Source: Coccinella septempunctata
Lineage: Eukaryota; Arthropoda; Insecta; Coleoptera; Coccinellidae
NCBI RefSeq assembly: GCF_907165205.1
Contig: NC_058196.1
Coordinates: 25,524,501 to 25,588,500 of the forward strand
Length of the DNA: 64,000 nucleotides
Direction: 5' to 3'
Positions 25,901 through 34,900 of this stretch are shown piece after piece. Under the pieces are notes generated by a model. That model did no database searches. It saw only the letters and a program-made list of their open reading frames with translations, and was not told the origin of the DNA. The position numbers were made by a program, and so were the translations under genes. The first letter of the stretch is position 1. The number at the start of each line of letters is the position of its first letter.

Positions 25901-28900
25901 TGAATTATCGATTGAAATCAAATTGACGTTTATTCGTCAATCAAGCGTTGATTCTCCGATCAAGCTTTGTGAAACCGGGGGTTAGTTCTGTCCCTTTGGA
26001 CAGAACTCTATGAAACTTCGAGATTTATTACTAAAAGAGTTGTGTCATATTTAGATCTACGATGATTTCGAAAAATTACCAAAACAATGGGGACAATTTA
26101 GAAATCGTCAAGACCCAACGGTGGCACCGATCTCGATGAAATTTGAAGATTTTTCACTACAAGAGAACTTGAGGGAAATATTTTTTTGATTGTCGAAAAA
26201 TGATTTTGTTTCCCAGTTCAAATAAGAATAAGTTTCTAACATACGAGGATGTATTGATATCTAGTTAGCCTAAACCAGTTAAATGCATAAAAAAATATTG
26301 CGTTAGCATAGCAATGAACAATAACTCATAAGAAATGTCAGTGTGAAGTTTGAGGTCAAAAAAGTAAACCAAAGTTACAAAATAAATTAAAAGAAAGAAG
26401 ATGTCCACCCAAATTGTGAAAATCGAGAAATTGAAGTATCGAGTCATCATCAAGTACCTGTATTTAAAAGGGTTTAAAGGTAAGCAGATTTACGAAGATA
26501 TACTTAATACCCTTGGGGATCAATGTCCTTCGTATGCGACCGTGAAAAATTGGACTGCAAGCTTCGAAAGAGGTAGAAGCATCGAGTTCGATCTGTGCTC
26601 GATTTGAAAACGAAGTAGACTTTTTAAACCGAATTGTTACTATGGATGAGACTTGGGTACATTTCTACGATCCAGAAACAAAACAACAATCGATGGAGTG
26701 GCGCGACACTGTGGTTCTCCAAGATCTAAGAAGTTTCGTGTCCGAAAAACTGCTGGAAAAGTTCTTGCTTCAGTTTTTGGGATTGTCATGGAGTAATCAT
26801 GATTAATTTTTTTGTTTGAGGGTAGAACAATAACCGGAGATTACTATTCGACATTACTGACCACTCTACGGGAAAAAAATTAAGAGAAAAGACCCGGAAA
26901 GGTATCCAAAGGTGTTTCGTTTTTGCAGGACGTCGCTCCAGCACACAAATCTCATGTTTCCATTCAAAAAATTCGTTATTTAGGGTTTGAATTACTAAAA
27001 CACCCTCCTTTTTCACCAGATCTGGCTTCATCCGACTATCATCTCTTTTCTCAACTGAAAAAAAGTTTAAATAGTCGTAAATTTTCTTCCAACGGGGAGG
27101 TAATAAAAGCTGCGGTGGTCTAGTTTGCAGAGCAAGAAGAAACATTTTTTTTGAAAGGTCTAGAGACGTTGCAGGTTCGCTGTAATAACTGTATCCAATT
27201 AAGAGGAGAATAATATGTTGAGTAATAAAATATTTTGACATTGAAATTTTGTTTGGTTCTATAGTAGGCTAAGAATTTTTCAATATATCCTCGTATACCT
27301 TATCTTACAATCATAAATGTATACCCATTTTATATCTACAAACACCTTACAGATTTTCAAATATGAAATTATGGCCTCCCCCTCCAAAATCACTCCTGGA
27401 ACAGCCACTGCAACTGCGATAAGTATCCCTAAAGATGCCTTTTATAATCTCTAAAGGCGTTGATTGAAGTACAATACTTGAATCAACGCTAAAGGTAACT
27501 ATCACTCCAGAGACAACCTTGGTGCATTCCTGTATGCAGCAAACTTATTAAGGGCCAATTTCACCAAACAGTGATCAACTCCTCTCAAATTAAACTCAGA
27601 TTAAAGTTCAAAGAAAGTGTGTCTAACATTGACCTCTGCCTTGTCTATGAATTGAAGTGAGGTGGGTAAAGAAACCACAAAACACAGAGACACTTCATTT
27701 TAGCTGAAGTTAAGATGCGTTACCGAAATAAATCGGTGACGCTCTGAGATGCATATACTAATTTTATGCAAATCAAAAATGTAATGCATGAATGTGGCCT
27801 CTAATCGACGTAAATCCTTTTACATTCGCCCTTCTCAAATAACTATTTTGACATTTTTGTTCGTTGTTTCATGAGCAGCATGAGATTCGGTCTACTTAAT
27901 TCTGAAACCGCTCAATCAATTCGGTGCGTTCCGGAAATGATAACGGCTAAAACCGCGGAAATCCAAAACATCGAAACAGACGATTGTCTGGCGATATTCC
28001 CCAATGTTACTCCATACCATTGTAGTCGCGTCTCCTCCACATAGCATTTAGCGCAGAATTCAGAAAGTGAGCGGTTATAGCTCGACGTCGGCTCTGTCTA
28101 AAATTTCCCGCGAATCCGCACTCCTTTCAGTGTTCGACCAGGCCGACAAGAATCCGCGCGCCCGGAACTCCGCATCCGTCTCTTGCGGCGAGTTCAGAGC
28201 GTCTTCTGAAGTTGCCGCTCTCTCCTTCCGGCCGGATTTGGCGGTTTTTGGGGGCAATGGAAGTGCCGAAATCGGATTATTCCAGCATCTTCACCACCCT
28301 GTCCAGCTATCTGGGCCTGGGTGGCAGTGGCGTCGACGATGAAGCGCTGAGCTCGGTCCGTTGTGACGATGAGTCTAGGTGAGGATCTTTTTTTGGATCG
28401 GATCACGTTGGCGGGTCTTGACGCACGGCGAAACCGATCGAATTTTTTCTATTTATATCCGGCCGTCGTTAATTCTGAAATCGCGGTTTCATGAGTTGAT
28501 TCAATACAAAAGCGTTTGGCATATTTGTTATGATCATTCTGTTAAAATCGATCAAACCAATTTTCTCAAGTTTTGTGCCTCTCTGTTTTACATCCAGTTT
28601 ATATAGTTCATACAAAATAAGGTTTTTACTCCCAATCTCTGAAACAAAATCAATTTAAAAAGTGAAATAAACGCTTTTTTCCTGCGTAAATTCTTGCACT
28701 AATTTGTCAGGAGCAAATCAACTAGAAAAAAATTGATTTGCGCAGGAGCAAATCGTTTATTTCACTTGAAAATAGAAAATTACATTTATGAACAATTTGT
28801 CTATCAGGTTTGGACTATTCACTTGCAAGTGTGTATTGAAAACATCGTCCTCCAATACAATTATCATGGTTAAAATTAACACTTGAAATATTTCGAATCT

Positions 28901-31900
28901 CAAACCTGATTATCAGAATTTATACATCCAATTAATACTGTTGCAGGTTGAGAACTACTATTTCTAACATCACTAGAGTTTTCTCTAATATTGATCGAGT
29001 ACATTCAATGCCTAGTGTTTGAAAATTATATTTTGCTCATCAAGATATTGCATATACCTCACAACTGATACGAAATATTAGGTACCGTAGATTCGGGTGA
29101 CTTGGGACGATTGTTGAATTCAACTTGTCATATTTTCAAAACGGTGACCCATTTTTATCTGAAAAAGAAATTCGAATTTACTTAATGACTCAGAGTATTG
29201 TTTAGAATATAAACCATGCTTCAGAATTCGGGTATACATTTAAAAAAAATAAAATATACTTGTCCCAAGTCACCCACCGATTTGGGAGGCTTGGGACACA
29301 AGTTAAAATCTATTGTTTTCTCAAATCTCAAATGAATTAGGTGACTTGGGACTTTGTATAGTTTTGAAAAGTAAGAATTTGTGATTATATAGTTGAAATT
29401 CGGTAAGGAAATTGAATGATAAACCCCTATTACAGAAAAAGTAAATATATTGCAACTCAAATGTAAAAAACTAAACAAAACAAGGGAACTTTGATTTCTT
29501 TCATTCTTTGGTGATTCCTTTGTGGAAACAACGTAAATAAGAATATCCTGCGAAAAATCGGCATATTTCCTGCTGCCAATGCGCCGCTTGTATCTATTCG
29601 GCATTGTCCCATGTCACCCTCTGAAACAACAAAATAAATGAATGAGATCCGTGGTCCCGATTGATTTGTAAACAACCTCGTTTCATGACATATCTAATAT
29701 ATCTCACGTATCCAGAAAAAAAAAATAATTACACATGCACAAAGTGAAACACATGTACAAGACACTAGAAAGTATAAGGGCCATAAAAAAGCGCGCTTTT
29801 ACTCTCCTGAATTCGTTAATTTTTCCTTTCAATTCAAACGCTCTGTTCACGGTAAACTCAACAGGAATTAATTGTTAAACTAACCGAAAAGACGCTACAC
29901 AATCTTATAAGTTTGTCCCTCCACTCATAAATGGTAAGAAACAAAGAAATCTGCAAGGGGGGGTAATTTTCCCAAGTTACAGAACTGTCCCAAGTCACAT
30001 AATGGCAGGGGAAGTAAAAATCATTTTATCTGCTACTGAAACCAATTCAACCTTTTCAGTGTACACCTGACATCTTAAAGAAACATATAGATTGAATGAT
30101 GACATTTCAAGCAGTAAATATTGGGGCTCATTTTTTAACGATCCATTGATAAATTCTTCTGCTTCAACAGTTAAACTACTCGTTTTTAGTAGACCAGTGT
30201 GTTTAGTATCCGCAATTGTTCTAGTTTCCCTAAATTATTCAATTACGATCCTCGGAATTGCATTTTGCGCAAATCCAAGTCTAGATTGAATTCCATGAAT
30301 TCTTGGACATTTCAATTTCAATTTTCAGGGTAGAATCTTCTTATATCGACCTATAAACGTAGGAATAGGATCTTCGAAATGATCTTGTTATATGATATGC
30401 GATACAAGGTCGTCCGTTTTGACATGAAGACGTCTTCTCAAACATTTGACTAGCAAATATTCGACGCCATTCAACATCGTACCGTATATAAAAACTCATT
30501 TCACCTCGTTTCGTTTGAGATTTGCTTGACATCATAATCCTTTTTGCGTGTACTCTTTCGCATACGAGATTTTCACACAAGTTGCGTTTCCTCAAGGTTA
30601 TACGTCTGCACTTTTTGCTTTCACACGCGAATCTACAAATTTAACACTCTAAATTCAACATTTTATCACACGAAATCATAAATCAAGTAAAATGAAGGAA
30701 AATTCTCCGCACTATATCAATCATTAACATGGAAAACGCCTTCTTGAACTTTTCTAGAGGTTCGATTAAAATTGGACCCATTTCCATTTTTCCTTACCAA
30801 ATCAGGAAAAATGTTTTCAAATTTCATCAACGCACGTGTAAAAGAGTTAACTCATTTGTATAAAAATACTAGGAAATTATACGAATTGAAACTTGTAATT
30901 GAGCTCCATTGCTTTGATGTCTAACACCTAGTCCATAAGAAAATTATCAAAAGCATCTTTATCTAGAATTCTCCAAAATACCAGTGCCACACTAAAAATG
31001 AAGCTCAAATAAGTGTTGGATGAAGGTGATAAGAGGGACGTCTAGAATTTTGTGAAAAAAAAGAAATTTAACCGCTCCTGTGCAACATTTACGATTCGAA
31101 TGAATCAAAGTCCTACTTGATCTCGTAGGGGGTTGCATTTGAAAGACTTCTGGACACCCTTTACATATAGAGGGTGTCCAAGAGTTTCGCATGAAACTGC
31201 ACATGGAAATCTACCAAATCATCGGGTTTTTTCAATTCACAAAGGATTAAAAGGAAACTTATTTATCTATTGCGCCTCGGTTTGTTTTTCACAAGTATCA
31301 ATTGTTCAATTCCCAGATTATCATAACGATGAGAATATATTAAAGACCTCATTCGTTTTCTCAATATTTTTCGCTTTGAAACGCTCAAATGCCGAGATAA
31401 TTGAACTTGATGAGCTTATTCGTTAATTGTCTACAACTTCAATGGAAAAAAAACTATAACAACTTATATACGAATCCGTATTCATAGCTATTGTTCGAAA
31501 ACTAGGTGTAGGTATACCCTGAAAGTAGGTTTCCATTCGTACCGTTTTACGTCTTATGGAAGATTTTTCTGATTAATATATAGGTACCCAATAATTTTTT
31601 ATTAATCTCTGATCATCAATTTCGAGAGAAATTCAATGAATAACTTAACCTTTTCGTTTAAAAAATTTCACATCTTCCTATAGACTGACTACTAGTGAAT
31701 TTATTACTAAAAACACTTCCACAGTTACTCACAAAAGATATTTATAAACTTTTCTTTCAAAGAAATTTTTGCCTTAATAAATTCTCAATATTTAAAAAAA
31801 ATCTTCACATTGTCTTTTAGACTTCACAATATATTGAAATTCACATTGAAGTTTGCACTTTCTTTCGAACATCCCAACATTCCTATTGAAATTCTGATCT

Positions 31901-34900
31901 CAAATTTTTTTCGAAACTCTTACTCCGTTAGGTTTGTCTCAGAAAAATATTTCATAAAAATTATGCCTACTGCAACGTTCATTTGTCTCCTTTCCAGAAC
32001 GTTTATTTACACAACTAATACACTAATTTATGTACTGTACTACTTACTCTAATTTACGTACACACTCACTTACTTACTTCCACTACTTTGCACTTACTAA
32101 CTCTTCGAGAATTCACTGTATCTTCGCTATTTGGAACACTAACTGCCCCTCGAGCCCACCGCGCGTCTTTTATACCGATACGCCCCTGTTCGAGAAGCGA
32201 TATAAGCAATGTTCCCGATATTTTCGAGCGGCAGCAGGAGCGTATTCAGGGGATTGGGAGTCAGTTAACACTTTAACAATCTATTTGTTCATCTGCTCCC
32301 ATATAGTAGGTATTTTCTGTTCGATTTTAATTTATTTTTAGGTTAAAAAAACTAATGATTTTTCCCAAATAGTTTATGGTTCAGAAAATGGTTTCTAAAT
32401 CATTTGTGTACGTGAAATATCAAGTAATTACCTGAAGACGGCTGGCGAATGCTAGACGAAACTTCGGATAAAACAAACCCAATAATCACTTGTAAATTTA
32501 CTCTATAAAATAGAGACTTGATATTAACGCGAGCAATATTTTCTGTGAATGTCTGCGATAGCAAAATTAACAATTTCTCTTTGAATTAAATGGAATTGTC
32601 ATAATATTCCTTGAGAATTTTTCTGACTATCAAAACGCCATGTGATCTTTAGGTTTTATAATAATAATTTACCCTTGCTGTGAATTGATGGAGATTTTTC
32701 GACTGAAATTCCATTTCATGAATATCGATTCCAAAAAAACATTCTGATGATCGTTTTTCTTTTCCAGTTATGAACGTCTATTACGTCGAGCAAAGGCAGA
32801 GGACTTGACGGAAGTATCAGGAATAGGATGTTTGTATCAGAGTGGAGTTGACAGGCTAGGCAGGCCGGTTGTTGTGTTTGTCGGGAAATGGTTTCCGTTC
32901 AACAAAATCAATTTAGATAAGGTGAGTGGGGTAATTCTCCGTGTAGACTGTAATTTTAGAATATTAGTGTGAAATAAATCTTTCAGATGATTCTATTTTC
33001 CGATCCTGCTTGTGCTGAATTCAATGAAATCACCTGCTTTGAATAAATAAAATTAATTGGAGCGATTTTTTATGAACACCGTTCCGTTTTATGCTGGCAA
33101 ATTTTTTATTGCTTTTATTTCACCTCTTATTTATGTTTTTTCTTGCTGAAGAAAAAAGAATTTGAGATAGTATATTACAGGCTACAGGAAATCATGATTA
33201 CTCCTTGACGAATTTATATGTAATTTTAATTTTATCCACATGAATCTATAATTACGTTGATCAATTTTCCATCTTTTTCAACTACTCGATAACTTCAAAG
33301 TAACTGCCCATTAAATTGATGTTGTATTGTTGGTTCAATACGCAGGGTCGGCAGAATGTCGTTTGCCGTACTTGAGGGTTCCTACCGAATGATCATCGAC
33401 ATCTCTCGATTCACATAACTGAACCTATTCTAACGACGTTGAACCTTGTTGTGTTTTTAACCCAGCGCAGCGTGAATTTTCATTTTTTATCATAAGAATC
33501 ATTTTGACGTGAGCATAATGGCCAAATATCAAGGAAAATTCATTGCTTTCTGTTCGAAATCTGAACATGATCATTCGGACGACAAATTCCAGGTGGCTCA
33601 GGAAAGTCATGATGAGTAATCTGCCAGCCTATGATAAATACTCACGAGCTGCCACTACAAAAAAAAAATAATTTGAATTTGTCGATCCTACCACACTTTC
33701 CTGTAATCTCCATATAAGTTATGACCATTGTGAAACCGAACGCCAAGTTCAGCAGCGACCAAATCCATACGTGTACGTTCCATGTAAACCTTTCTGTCCT
33801 TTATCTTTATTTCGTTACGGTTGAGCTCCAATTGTAGTGACATTCGAATCAGGAACTGGGCTTATCTTGTTTCTATTCAGGAGAAGGATTTTCCCCCTAA
33901 GTCCGCAAAGCAACTAGCTATCTGGAAGTTGGTGTTTGAATGTACCCTCCTATACCTACTTACTGCTACAACTGAATACATCATAGAATCTGCTCCTCAG
34001 TACAGAACAATGTGTAGGTGCAAAATAATGGAGAATGTCGCAGACTGGTGACATTGTTTGAATGTACCTACCTAGGTATTGATCTTTTTGGGACACAATT
34101 CGGTAGCAAATAGCGGCGTTTCAAATACTCCGATTTCCCAAACTATTCCCATTGTCCATCTTGGAATTGCTCGAGAACTAGAGGAATAACTTCCAGACTT
34201 CGCAAACTCACTAATCTTGAAATTTACAATGCAACTTCAAGATACAAACAAGAAAGCTTTTTCTGATATTTAATTTTAAGCATGCCCTCTACAAGGTTGT
34301 GCTTTTACGACATATAATCAATACCGCAACGCTAGAGAATTGAAATATGACACCGATTGTAATAATCGGAAACGAAAGGGGAAACTATATCTAAATATTT
34401 CCACAAAAAGATCAAGAATCAACCCGAGCGTGATAATTAGATATTAAATTAAGGAAAGAATGCGAATAAATTGGCTAATGGCACAAATGGTCAAGAAAGA
34501 GTAAACAAAAATTAAATAAATAGAAGGAAAAGATTTTACCTAAACATTCATTGCAGGCTCTACTGTACCTGATCACTCTTCTGGACCCAATTGTCAGAGG
34601 AGATTACGTGATAGCCTACTTCCATACATTGACGTCGAACAACAATTATCCCTCTTTCTCTTGGCTCAAAGAGGTGTACAATGTGCTACCTTATAAATAC
34701 AAGAAAAACCTCAAAGCATTTTACATCGTTCATCCAACGTTTTGGACAAAGGTGAGTGTTCCCTAAAATAAAACAGATACTGCCATTTGAACAAAATTAT
34801 AATGCCCTGGCGCAAAATCACAATTTCTGCATCGCCTAAAATCATCAGAGATGTTCTTTCATATGATTCAAGCGGATGTATGGCCGTAGAAAAGAGGTGT

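Noticed and set aside
28067..28342. 91-codon ORF through the GC-rich block
   Set aside because: It has no ATG start and is in a different frame from the exon whose splice phase fits GDAP2; it is a by-product of GC-rich sequence.
29221..29675. Minus-strand ORFs in the GTGACTTGGGAC repeat
   Set aside because: No transposase or other motif; frames follow the repeat sequence.
31152..31180. GGACACCCT/AGGGTGTCC hairpin as a terminator or RNA gene
   Set aside because: Only a 9-bp stem next to diverged sequence; more likely a transposon end remnant, and no transcript context supports an RNA gene.
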